Source: Olleya aquimaris
Lineage (GTDB): Bacteria > Bacteroidota > Bacteroidia > Flavobacteriales > Flavobacteriaceae
Length of the DNA: 64,000 nucleotides
Direction: 5' to 3'
Assembly (NCBI RefSeq): GCF_003259525.1
Contig: NZ_QLLO01000008.1
Span: 5,001 to 69,000 of the forward strand
The notes beneath the pieces are model-generated. The model was not told the origin of the DNA. It searched no databases and worked only from the letters and a program-made list of their open reading frames with translations. This document shows, piece by piece, positions 56,692 to 64,000 of the stretch (position 1 is the first letter of the stretch; every line of letters starts with the position of its first letter). The position numbers were made by a program, and so were the translations under genes.

Positions 56692-57258
56692 CTACCCTTG
56701 GGAAGCTTCCATGTTGTTTAATTGATTGAGTTGTTCTTTAAGACGATACATCAAGTTTAAACGAAATTTTAGGTTTTGGATTAAAGCATTAACTGTATGC
56801 TCATCTGGACCATTATCGGTCAGCTCTTTAGACAAGCTTTTGTATTCTGCATTTAATTCTTCTAAACGTAATACATAACCATCAAACAGTTCTTTATTGT
56901 CTGGAGTTAATTTTAATTTAGATAACTCTAAATTAATATTAGCCACATAATAATCTTCAACCTTTTTTAAATCTGGCGATATATCGCCAAGCGTCATGGT
57001 TTTTTCGGTATTAGGTTGGTTGTTGTTTACAACTTTAATAGGATCTACATCCTTTTTAAATAGTGTGTAACTTCCAAAACCTAAACCAATGACTAGCAAT
57101 ACGCTTGCAGCAATATTTAAAAACGTCCATCTGGATTGCTTTTTTTGTGGCAATGCTTGGTCTAGCTTCTCTAAAAATCTTGCTTCATGTCCTTGGGACA
57201 TCTGCTGATGAGATACTTTGTTATCGTTTTTGAATAGGTCTCTAATATCTTTCGCCAT
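56692..57258 (-). CDS. Probable anti-sigma factor
   Basis: A 188-residue protein: a cytoplasmic N-terminal part (DIRDLFKNDNK, SQGHEARFLEKLDQALPQK), one membrane helix (NIAASVLLVIGLGFGSYTLF) and a periplasmic helical domain. The gene overlaps the ECF sigma gene by 17 nt, the usual coupling of anti-sigma and sigma. The domain is not an obvious ZAS/RskA type, so the role rests on position and topology. Confidence 0.75.
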   Translation of the reverse strand: MAKDIRDLFKNDNKVSHQQMSQGHEARFLEKLDQALPQKKQSRWTFLNIAASVLLVIGLGFGSYTLFKKDVDPIKVVNNNQPNTEKTMTLGDISPDLKKVEDYYVANINLELSKLKLTPDNKELFDGYVLRLEELNAEYKSLSKELTDNGPDEHTVNALIQNLKFRLNLMYRLKEQLNQLNNMEASQG

Positions 57259-57799
57259 AATGATTATGTTTTAATAGGTCTTGCAATTTTACTTTTCCTC
57301 TGGATAGTTGTGTACGTGAAGCGACTTCGGTAATATTTAAAATTTCTGCTATCTCTTGATGATCATAACCTTCTATTAAAAAAAGCATGACCACGTACCT
57401 GTATTTATCCGGAAGACTGTTAATGGCTTGTTTTATTTGGTCTAAAGTTGTGGTGTCTTCTACTAACCATTTGTCACTAGTATCTGTATCGATTACCTTT
57501 AGGTGCACCTCATCTAACTCAACTAAGCGTTGTTTTTTAGATTTTAAATAATCAATACTTTTATTAATAACAATACGTTTTAACCAAGCGCCAAAAGTAA
57601 CGTCGCCTTTAAATTGATGGAGTTTTGAAAACGCTTTAATAAATGCGTCCTGTACCACATCTTCTGCTTCTGCAGTGTGATGGACAAACCGTAAAGCCAC
57701 ATGGTACATGGCATCACAATATTGGTTATACACCTGCAATTGTGCTTTTCGGTTGTTTTGTTTGCACAACTCTATGTTATCTAACGTAACGACTTTCAC
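57242..57799 (-). CDS. ECF-subfamily RNA polymerase sigma-70 factor
   Basis: A 185-residue ECF sigma with region 2 (YNQYCDAMYHVALRFVHHTAEAEDVVQDAF) and region 4 (INSLPDKYRYVVMLFLIEGYDHQEIAEILNI, then RTQLSRGKVKL). It directs transcription of an envelope stress or surface regulon with the anti-sigma encoded next. No consensus operator was defined. Confidence 0.92.
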   Translation of the reverse strand: MKVVTLDNIELCKQNNRKAQLQVYNQYCDAMYHVALRFVHHTAEAEDVVQDAFIKAFSKLHQFKGDVTFGAWLKRIVINKSIDYLKSKKQRLVELDEVHLKVIDTDTSDKWLVEDTTTLDQIKQAINSLPDKYRYVVMLFLIEGYDHQEIAEILNITEVASRTQLSRGKVKLQDLLKHNHYGERY

Positions 57800-58140
57800 T
57801 TGTTGGTTTTTTGGTTAGTGTTCTTTTGAATTCGTATTAGTCTTATATTATTGGCTACAAAGTCATCATTTTGATTTTATATGTTGCCTTTTTAATACTT
57901 CGTAGTTCTACTATGAATTGCAAAAAAGCCTTCATCTAAAATCAATGTCTAACTTTTCGCTTTAATAAATAAAACTAACACGAATTCAATCTAAAGACGA
58001 CACAAAAAAAGTAGTGTTGCAAAAAAGTTGAATTTTTTTTCAAGTTAGTACAATATTTATAAATAATTTAAGCGTTATGTTTCTGTAAGTACTAAATTTT
58101 CAGTTAATTTTGTTAAACTAATAATAGATATTTTTTTTAA
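57800..58140. other. Intergenic region between divergent sigma and DUF2911 genes
   Basis: No coding frame or RNA gene is visible. It must hold the divergent promoters. On plus a TAATTTTG -7 box occurs at 58105-58112, 28 nt before the DUF2911 ATG, without a good -33. Nothing else was recognised. Confidence 0.5.
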
Positions 58141-58701
58141 ATGAATACATTCTTAAAATGGGTCATGGTTGTACTACTGTTAGTAGTTACTGGCTTATTC
58201 ATATATAATTTTACAACAGAAGGCGGATTGTTTAATCAACCCTTAAGTCCCAAAAAAACAGTTAAGTTTGAAGTGGGTCATTTAGAGTTAGAGGTGTTTT
58301 ACAACAGACCCTCAAAAAGAGATCGTGATATTTTTGGCGCTTTAGTACCATTTAATAAAGTTTGGCGTACAGGAGCAAATGAAGCAACCACGTTTGAAAC
58401 CAATGAGGACTTATCTATAAAAGGGATGTTATTACCAAAAGGAAAATATACCCTGTGGACGGTTCCGATGGAAGATAACTGGAAAGTCATGTTTAATTCC
58501 AAACAGTATGATTGGGGAGTTAACGAAAAAATGGAACCCAATTGGGATCCTAATTTTGATGTGGTTGAAGTAGAAGTACCAGCAATTACATTGGATAAAT
58601 CTGTCGAACAATTTACTATAGCGTTTGACAACTCGACAGACGATTTAAAAATGACTATGGCTTGGGATGATATTAAGATAGAAGTCCCATTGAAAAACTA
58701 A
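58141..58701 (+). CDS. DUF2911-family membrane-anchored protein
   Basis: A 186-residue protein with one N-terminal hydrophobic helix (WVMVVLLLVVTGLFIYNF) and a DUF2911 domain: VFYNRPSKRDRDIFGALVPFNKVWRTGANEATTF-type sequence, then LPKGKYTLWTVP. The function of DUF2911 is unknown. It lies between the sigma module and meaB. Confidence 0.88.
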   Translation: MNTFLKWVMVVLLLVVTGLFIYNFTTEGGLFNQPLSPKKTVKFEVGHLELEVFYNRPSKRDRDIFGALVPFNKVWRTGANEATTFETNEDLSIKGMLLPKGKYTLWTVPMEDNWKVMFNSKQYDWGVNEKMEPNWDPNFDVVEVEVPAITLDKSVEQFTIAFDNSTDDLKMTMAWDDIKIEVPLKN

Positions 58702-58754
58702 TAGTTAGTAAACAGTGTTTAGTAGGCAGTAATCAGTCCTTTTACACGGACTAA

Positions 58755-59840
58755 ATGTATGTATTTGTGGCAAAAAACAAGAAATCAGCATTATCAGAAA
58801 ATGAAGGTGTTTCTGTATCAGAAACGACTAGTGATGAGGCTATTTCAAAAATTAAAGCCAAACGCAAATTGCAACGTACTACCAAAGACCTTGTAGATGC
58901 TATTTTACAAGGCAATATTACTGCTTTAAGTCAAGCCATTACCTTAGTAGAAAGCAAACACCCAAAACATACAGAGCAAGCCCATGCCATTATTAAAGCC
59001 TGTTTACCACATGCTAATCAATCGGTTAGAATTGGTATTACTGGTGTACCTGGTGTAGGTAAAAGCACCTTTATTGAAGCGTTTGGAACCTATCTAACTA
59101 GCATTGGTAAAAAAGTAGCAGTCTTAGCTGTAGACCCAAGTAGTAGTTTGACCAAAGGAAGCATTTTAGGCGATAAAACCAGAATGGAAGATTTGGTTAA
59201 AAACAACAATGCTTATATACGTCCATCTGCTTCTGGAGACTCTTTAGGTGGTGTGGCTAGAAAAACACGCGAATCCATTATCCTTTGTGAAGCTGCTGGT
59301 TTTGATACAATTATTATAGAAACGGTAGGTGTTGGACAAAGTGAAACTGCTGTACATAGTATGGTCGATTTCTTTTTACTATTAAAATTAGCTGGAGCTG
59401 GAGACGAGTTACAAGGTATTAAACGTGGTATCATAGAAATGGCAGATGCTATAGCTATTAATAAAGCAGATGGTGACAACCTAAAAGCAGTCAAACTCGC
59501 TAAAGTAGAATTTAACAGAGCGTTGCATTTATACCCAGAAAAAGCAACTGGTTGGCAACCCAAAGTCACTATGTGCAGTGCTATTAACAACAAAGGTATT
59601 GATGACATTTACCATATTATAAAGGACTATTTAGAAATTACCGTTGCTAATAATTATTTTTATAGTAAACGTCAAGAGCAAAACAAGTTTTGGCTAATTC
59701 AAACTATAGAAAACCGTCTAAAAGCAGATTTTTTTAATAATGAAAACATTAAATCTGAGCTTAAAAAACAACTGGAGCTTATCGAAACTAACCAAACCAC
59801 ACCATTTGCTGCTGCTGAGTATTTGCTGGGATTAGGTTAA
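58755..59840 (+). CDS. meaB: Methylmalonyl-CoA mutase-associated GTPase
   Basis: G3E-type GTPase that guards B12 loading of methylmalonyl-CoA mutase. The 361-residue protein shows G1 GVPGVGKSTFIE, DPSSSLTKGSILGDKTRM, the G3 region ETVGVGQSE, G4 NKADG and a C-terminal dimerisation part. The mutase genes are outside the window. It belongs to a B12-using metabolism also implied by the CarH-like regulator. Confidence 0.93.
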   Translation: MYVFVAKNKKSALSENEGVSVSETTSDEAISKIKAKRKLQRTTKDLVDAILQGNITALSQAITLVESKHPKHTEQAHAIIKACLPHANQSVRIGITGVPGVGKSTFIEAFGTYLTSIGKKVAVLAVDPSSSLTKGSILGDKTRMEDLVKNNNAYIRPSASGDSLGGVARKTRESIILCEAAGFDTIIIETVGVGQSETAVHSMVDFFLLLKLAGAGDELQGIKRGIIEMADAIAINKADGDNLKAVKLAKVEFNRALHLYPEKATGWQPKVTMCSAINNKGIDDIYHIIKDYLEITVANNYFYSKRQEQNKFWLIQTIENRLKADFFNNENIKSELKKQLELIETNQTTPFAAAEYLLGLG

Positions 59841-59897
59841 TTGGATTTATTATATTTTTAAGCTAACTTCGTTTAACGACTGATATAAAACACTTGT

Positions 59898-59914
59898 ACT
59901 TAGCTTGTCGAAGT
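59898..59914 (-). repeat. Dispersed palindrome, copy 2
   Basis: Its reverse complement reads ACTTCGACAAGCTAAGT, one base different from the core at 56649-56665. It lies between meaB and the following lipoprotein gene. Confidence 0.55.
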
Positions 59915-59973
59915 ATTAAAACGTTTTCATATCATATAAGTTGGCAACCATTTGAAACAAACATCGCAACTAA

Positions 59974-60969
59974 ATGAAAAACATACTTCTGACTCTATTA
60001 ATCTCTATCTTAATTTTAGCTTGCGAAAAAAAACGAAATGAAAAAACATTGGCAATTAATAGAACAGAAAGCTTAAATGAAAATTCGGAATTTAAAATAA
60101 GTAAAGACACTTTTGATTTTTCAATAATTGGAGACTTAAGAAAAGTAACTTATTTTAATGATAAGTATTTCTGTATGTTTGAAACAAATCGAGAAAACAC
60201 ATCAAAGTCTTTAAAGAAAATGGTTGTACTTAACAAAAATGGAAATTTTGTTGAGGATGTATTCGTTACAGAAGGAATACAGAATATGATTTACTATAAT
60301 ATCAGAATAGAAAATGATAGCCTATTTCTACAAAGAGCGCAATTTGATGAAGAAAATTTTGTTTTAGGTAAATATGTTACAGATTTTCAACCAACAGAAA
60401 CAAGAGCCTTTAAAACTTATGAAGATGAGCAATTTAATGTTTATTCAACTTGTCGAGGAGAATGGGGAGGAACTGTTTTTTTTCAAGACAAAAAGACAAA
60501 CGAATTATACGAAGGTTCATCTACTTGCCCAATCGTTGTAAACAAAATCGGAACTGAATATTTTGTTACTAATTATATGGGACATATGATTGGGTTTGCA
60601 AGTGTCAACAAAATTTCTGACCCAAGAAAACTTGAAAAATCGGAATGGGATTTTAAAAGACGTTTTGGAAGTGAAAATCAAAAAGGAATTGAAAAAGTAT
60701 TAGATACAATGGATTTTTACATTCCAACTTCTTTTGTTGCTAAAAGCAAATTACTGCATATATACAATGATGATAATGGAACTTACATTGCTGAAATTGA
60801 GAATGGAAAAATGAAACCAATTTATACTTTTGATTTTAAGTTTTATCCTCAATTCAATCAACAGTTAGAGAACGGAAAGCAAGTACTTACTTTTGAAGTT
60901 GCAGAAACTGAAAAGGATGGAATTTTAATAATTGACGGAAATAAATTGAGTTTTAAATTCTTGCGCTGA
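59974..60969 (+). CDS. Lipoprotein of unknown function
   Basis: A 331-residue lipoprotein with lipobox LILAC (MKNILLTLLISILILACEKK). The body alternates short strands (VTYFNDKYFCMFETN, KKMVVLNKNGNFVEDVFVTE, RIENDSLFLQR) as in a beta-propeller-like protein. I recognise no family. Codon use is close to neighbours. Upstream it ends in GCAACTAA, also found in the repeat at 61082. Confidence 0.65.
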   Translation: MKNILLTLLISILILACEKKRNEKTLAINRTESLNENSEFKISKDTFDFSIIGDLRKVTYFNDKYFCMFETNRENTSKSLKKMVVLNKNGNFVEDVFVTEGIQNMIYYNIRIENDSLFLQRAQFDEENFVLGKYVTDFQPTETRAFKTYEDEQFNVYSTCRGEWGGTVFFQDKKTNELYEGSSTCPIVVNKIGTEYFVTNYMGHMIGFASVNKISDPRKLEKSEWDFKRRFGSENQKGIEKVLDTMDFYIPTSFVAKSKLLHIYNDDNGTYIAEIENGKMKPIYTFDFKFYPQFNQQLENGKQVLTFEVAETEKDGILIIDGNKLSFKFLR

Positions 60970-60980
60970 AATAAAAACTG

Positions 60981-61112
60981 CACACAACGCCATTTATAAT
61001 CCATTACTAGTTCTCACCTACATACCAATACTCGCGGACTTTCTAATCGGATTTTATTTGCTAAATTAGTTGCTAAAAAACGCAACTAACCATTAACAAT
61101 ACCGTTGTGGTT
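60981..61112 (+). repeat. Cassette-like intergenic repeat, copy A
   Basis: A ~130-nt element with outer imperfect inverted ends (CACACAACG at left, CCGTTGTGG at right) and an inner perfect 8-bp hairpin TTAGTTGC/GCAACTAA (61066-61089). Its core from CTCGCGGAC at 61031 through TTCTAATCGG and TTTGCTAAATTAGTTGCT at 61074 recurs nearly unchanged at 61596-61636. Confidence 0.6.
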
Positions 61113-61130
61113 TATTAAAAAAACGAAAAT

Positions 61131-61532
61131 ATGAATCTTAAAAAATTTATTTTATTATTACCAATGTTTCTTCTTCTACTTGGTTGTCCAAATGATGATG
61201 ATATGTTTACACCAGAAGAAACTGAATTAGAAAATGTAACTTATGAGGTTATATTGTTTGAATTTACGCCTGATACGGGAAATAATACATCAAGATTACG
61301 TTATGAAATAAAATTCTCAAATCCGAATGATTTTGCAATAAATGGATTTCATAAAATAACAATTAATGCTGATGGGATTATAAGTTCAAATATTGCGACA
61401 GATTCTTCACCTTGTTATTTAATTGGAGCGAATTCGGATTGTACTATTAATTTTGACGAAGAAGATTCTTTTGACATTGGAATGGTTAATTCAATTGAAT
61501 TGGTATCTGTGGAATATAATTTTGAAAATTAA
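61131..61532 (+). CDS. Small lipoprotein of unknown function
   Basis: A 133-residue protein with lipobox LLLGC (Cys at 19, followed by PNDDD, a surface-retention-like acidic stretch), and a beta-rich domain (VTYEVILFEFTPDTGN, INGFHKITINADG). Two similar repeats flank it on both sides. No family recognised. Confidence 0.65.
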   Translation: MNLKKFILLLPMFLLLLGCPNDDDMFTPEETELENVTYEVILFEFTPDTGNNTSRLRYEIKFSNPNDFAINGFHKITINADGIISSNIATDSSPCYLIGANSDCTINFDEEDSFDIGMVNSIELVSVEYNFEN

Positions 61533-61544
61533 ATAAAATCTTAA

Positions 61545-61640
61545 GCACAACACCGTATAATATTAATCGCGCACTCACCTACTTACAACAATCCTCTCGG
61601 ATTTCTAATCGGTTTTTATTTGCTAAATTAGTTGCTTAAC
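61545..61640 (+). repeat. Cassette-like intergenic repeat, copy B
   Basis: It starts GCACAACACCGTATAAT, contains CTCACCTAC as copy A does, then CTCGGATTTCTAATCGG, TTTTTATTTGCTAAATTAG and TTGCTTAACC. The right arm after position 61640 is less conserved; the GTTGTGG end is missing, so B is truncated relative to A. Confidence 0.55.
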
Positions 61641-61689
61641 CACACAATTAATCATAAACAAAAACATTACAAAACTATAAGACCAACCA

Positions 61690-62211
61690 TTGAACATAGT
61701 AGTAGACGATAAAGAAATAGTTCCTTTAAACGAGTTTGAATTAGGCTGGAGATTTGAAAAAACTCGTTGCCCTAATATTTCTGAATCTGAAAAGAAAAAA
61801 ATCCAACCAGTTTCTAAAATAGAATCGAAAAGACTGAATAAGGTCATCGACTATTACGAACAGGAATATAATTTAAGAGAAAAATTTACTCAAACGGATT
61901 GGATAAGTGCGAATGCAGAGAGTGATGAGAAAATTGAACGATTTAGAAACCAACTCGAATTGACTCTGGAAAAATGGGACGAAGAAATAATAATAACTTG
62001 GCATCGGAATATTACGCTTAAAACAACGAAAAAAATATTTATAAAATATTGGACTGATTTTTTATATCCGAGTTCAGATGATGTAACTCTGATTTCGGAA
62101 AAAACGAATTGGGTAATGTTTTATCGACATTTTGAAGTAGCAAATATTTGGACTAAAATATCTGATGGAAATGACAGAAACAATCAAAAAAAGAATTCCT
62201 ATTCACGTTGA
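61690..62211 (+). CDS. Hypothetical protein, DUF2947-like
   Basis: A 173-residue soluble protein starting at TTG (an in-frame stop lies four codons upstream). VPLNEFELGWRFEKTRCPNIS, IQPVSKIESKRLN and WTDFLYPSSDDVTLISEKTNWVMFYRHFEVA resemble the DUF2947 pattern as I remember it. Function unknown; possible immunity protein, given its tight link with the following unknown protein. It overlaps that gene by 47 nt. Confidence 0.5.
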   Translation: MNIVVDDKEIVPLNEFELGWRFEKTRCPNISESEKKKIQPVSKIESKRLNKVIDYYEQEYNLREKFTQTDWISANAESDEKIERFRNQLELTLEKWDEEIIITWHRNITLKTTKKIFIKYWTDFLYPSSDDVTLISEKTNWVMFYRHFEVANIWTKISDGNDRNNQKKNSYSR

Positions 62212-62695
62212 TTTGGCACCAAATCGAGACGAAGTTTATTCTGGAATTTGTTTAAAATCTAACGATGACATATTCATTTTTACTTGCTTCAATGAAGAAA
62301 CTAAAGTATTTGATGGATTCGCTATTATTCGAAACTATGAAATAGATAAGTATCGAGAATGGGACGAAAAAGAATTAAACGAAATTAAGAACGATAATTC
62401 TTCAGATTTCTTAAACAAATTGCCACTCGAAAAAATGAACAATATGTTCGAATGCTTAACGGAATTAAAAAACGAAAAATTGATTGCGATATTTAATGAA
62501 TCTGATGATGATTCGTACTTCGTAGGTAAAATTGAAAATCTATCAAAAAATGAAGTGGAATTAAAACTTCTGAATGAAGATTCTGAATGGATTGGAAATG
62601 AAAAAGTAAAAATTAAAGAAATAACTTACATTGGTTTCCAAACGTCTTATGAGAAAGAGTTACTTAATAAAATCGTTGCACATCCCAGTATTTAA
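62165..62695 (+). CDS. Hypothetical protein with Sm/Tudor-like beta segments
   Basis: A 176-residue acidic protein, no signal. The ends hold strand-rich segments (EVYSGICLKSNDDIFIFTCF; DSYFVGKIENLSKNEVELKLL, then KVKIKEITYIGF), reminiscent of small beta-barrels, with a helical part between. A second ATG lies two codons downstream. Overlap with the previous gene by 47 nt, unusual for this window. No family recognised. Confidence 0.5.
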   Translation: MEMTETIKKRIPIHVDLAPNRDEVYSGICLKSNDDIFIFTCFNEETKVFDGFAIIRNYEIDKYREWDEKELNEIKNDNSSDFLNKLPLEKMNNMFECLTELKNEKLIAIFNESDDDSYFVGKIENLSKNEVELKLLNEDSEWIGNEKVKIKEITYIGFQTSYEKELLNKIVAHPSI

Positions 62696-62719
62696 CAAAC
62701 AATCACTAAATCTAACCCT

Positions 62720-63661
62720 CTACAAAAAATTAGCCTTATACCAGTCTACTTGCGCTTTAACACCTTCTAATAAGGTAGTTTGTGGATTATAGTTTAATAG
62801 CTTTCTGGCTTTATCAATATTAGCTTTAGTACGTAATTGGTCACCTACTCTAGCTTTAACATGGTTTATTGTAATGGATTGCCCAATCACTTGCTCAACC
62901 GCTTCAATACCTTCTTGTGTGGTGTGCTCTACTTCTGTACCAAGGTTAATAATTTCGCCATCTACTTTGGTGTCGTTACCTATCACGCTAACTATTCCAT
63001 CGACGATGTCTCCAACATAGGTAAAACTACGTAAGTGTGAGGCACTACCTTCATACAATGGGAAAGCCTCTCCATTAAAGGCACACGCTATTAACTTGGT
63101 GTACATTTTTTCTGGACGTTCTCTTGGTCCAATTACAGAATACAAACGTAACGAGCAACTTTTAAAGACTTGCTCTCTACTTTTTTGCAATACTAACTGC
63201 TCTGCTGTTAATTTAGTCACACCATAATGCGATGCTGGTTTTGGTGCTACACTTTCTGGAAACGTTGCTTCTAGACCGTAAATAGATGATGTTCCAATAT
63301 TTACAAATAACTTTAAGTCTTTGCATTGCAAAGCATAGTCAATTAGGTTTTTGGTAGCTATAATATTATTGGTAAAATAGTCTTCAAAGGTAGAAGTTGC
63401 AGAAATACCTGGTTGTGCAGCAAAATGAAAAATGTAGTTGATGTCTTTTGGCAAAGCTTCAGCAAAATCTGGATCTCTTAAATCAGATTTTATCACTGTT
63501 ATTCCTTTTTCTAATAATGCTTTTTCGTTTAAGGTTTTCAGCGTCAAGCTATAATAGTCGTTAAAATTGTCTAAACCAACAACCTCGTGACCTAATTTGT
63601 GTAATCGCTCGCAAGTGTGAGAGCCTATAAAACCTACTGCTCCAGTAACTAATATTTTCAT
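62720..63661 (-). CDS. NAD-dependent nucleotide-sugar epimerase (SDR family)
   Basis: A 313-residue extended SDR enzyme with GAVGFIGSH at the NAD site, the catalytic Tyr-Lys in YGVTK, and the SSIYG serine. Overall it resembles UDP-glucuronate 4-epimerase or UDP-glucose 4-epimerase; the exact substrate is open. The longest frame adds seven residues (MYYRIAL) before the family start MKILVTGAVG, which is chosen. Divergent from the glycosyltransferase. Confidence 0.9.
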   Translation of the reverse strand: MKILVTGAVGFIGSHTCERLHKLGHEVVGLDNFNDYYSLTLKTLNEKALLEKGITVIKSDLRDPDFAEALPKDINYIFHFAAQPGISATSTFEDYFTNNIIATKNLIDYALQCKDLKLFVNIGTSSIYGLEATFPESVAPKPASHYGVTKLTAEQLVLQKSREQVFKSCSLRLYSVIGPRERPEKMYTKLIACAFNGEAFPLYEGSASHLRSFTYVGDIVDGIVSVIGNDTKVDGEIINLGTEVEHTTQEGIEAVEQVIGQSITINHVKARVGDQLRTKANIDKARKLLNYNPQTTLLEGVKAQVDWYKANFL

Positions 63662-63729
63662 AAGTGCTATTCTGTAATACAAAGAAACAGATTTTTTTTC
63701 GATAGTAATTTCAATTCTATAAAAAACAA

Positions 63730-63737
63730 TACATTTG
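63730..63737 (+). promoter_or_regulatory. Promoter -7 box of the glycosyltransferase gene
   Basis: TACATTTG, 18 nt before the ATG at 63756. No clear -33 element. Confidence 0.4.
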
Positions 63738-63755
63738 TAGCATTAAAAGAGGTTT

Positions 63756-64000
63756 ATGAACTACCAATTTACCATTGTTGTTCCTGTTTATAATGAAGAG
63801 GATAATTTACTTAGAGTTGAAAAAGAGCTTTTGGCTTATACCAAAATAGCGACTAAAACGACTAAAGTGTTATTTGTAAACGATGGGTCCAAAGACAATA
63901 GTCAAGCATTAATTGAAACCATTTGCGACAGAAATGATGCGTTTGATTACATTTTATTTAAGGACAATAGAGGGTTGAGTGCTGCTATTAAAGCAGGTTT
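63756..64000 (+). CDS. Family 2 glycosyltransferase, N-terminal part (cut by window end)
   Basis: 81 codons are present, starting MNYQFTIVVPVYNEEDNLLR, the GT2/GT-A nucleotide-binding N-terminus, with VLFVNDGSKDNSQ carrying the DxSxD-type segment. It resembles the DPM1/undecaprenyl-phosphate-sugar type. It continues past base 64000. Next to the epimerase, it suggests envelope polysaccharide synthesis. Confidence 0.88.
   Translation, partial: MNYQFTIVVPVYNEEDNLLRVEKELLAYTKIATKTTKVLFVNDGSKDNSQALIETICDRNDAFDYILFKDNRGLSAAIKAG

Noticed and set aside
60981-61640. True integron attC sites
   Set aside because: The ends do not match the RYYYAAC/GTTRRRY core and no integrase gene is visible, so only the term cassette-like is used.
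1-64000. Insertion sequences, prophage genes, integrases or CRISPR arrays
   Set aside because: No transposase, integrase or phage structural protein was seen among the translations, and there are no regularly spaced direct repeats.

Overview
The window is an AT-rich chromosomal segment from a marine-type member of the Flavobacteriaceae (Bacteroidota). The evidence is the flavobacterial promoter form (TTG, about 19-20 nt, TAnnTTTG) before many genes, a type IX secretion C-terminal domain, FKBP lipoproteins with thrombospondin-3 repeats, a zeaxanthin carotenoid cluster, an IF3 gene without an ATG start, and flavobacterium-like dispersed palindromes. No insertion sequence, prophage or CRISPR array was found. 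Most genes are housekeeping, and accessory character is concentrated near 50.8-54.3 kb and 60-62.7 kb.

0-13.9 kb: the 5' end of a 16S rRNA gene leaves on the minus strand, driven by tandem promoters, followed by a structured intergenic element. Then comes thrS-infC-rpmI-rplT on plus. The minus strand carries an EF-hand protein plus membrane class III cyclase pair, a secreted Bacteroidota protein, dnaB with an AI-2E family permease, accA, and the tgt-lptG-EamA operon.

14-25 kb: split transketolase, an outer-membrane barrel protein, an FKBP/TSP3 lipoprotein, an S4 protein, a phosphoribosyltransferase, aroK, tRNA-Lys and tRNA-Leu. A five-gene carotenoid operon follows: a CarH-like B12-binding MerR regulator, then crtI, crtB, crtZ and crtY, which together take GGPP-derived phytoene to zeaxanthin.

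25-50.8 kb: TlpA-like thioredoxin, aconitase, and a six-gene minus operon of three periplasmic PPIase/chaperone proteins, a MoxR ATPase, a small membrane protein and an acyltransferase. Next are a T9SS cargo protein, two SRPBCC proteins, a DNA alkylation repair-like protein, a secreted HExxH protein, a GH3-like enzyme, an EEP phosphohydrolase, the radical SAM/DUF4130 DNA repair pair, guaB, a membrane protein/FMN-binding protein/porin group, the pyrD-lysE-mvaB operon, and pepT.

50.8-64 kb: a two-gene restriction-modification system in which nuclease and methylase are fused in one protein beside a separate specificity subunit. Then an M23 peptidase, an ECF sigma/anti-sigma/surface-protein module, a DUF2911 protein, meaB, a run of small lipoproteins and orphan proteins separated by a related intergenic repeat (cassette-like), a nucleotide-sugar epimerase, and the start of a family 2 glycosyltransferase cut by the window edge.
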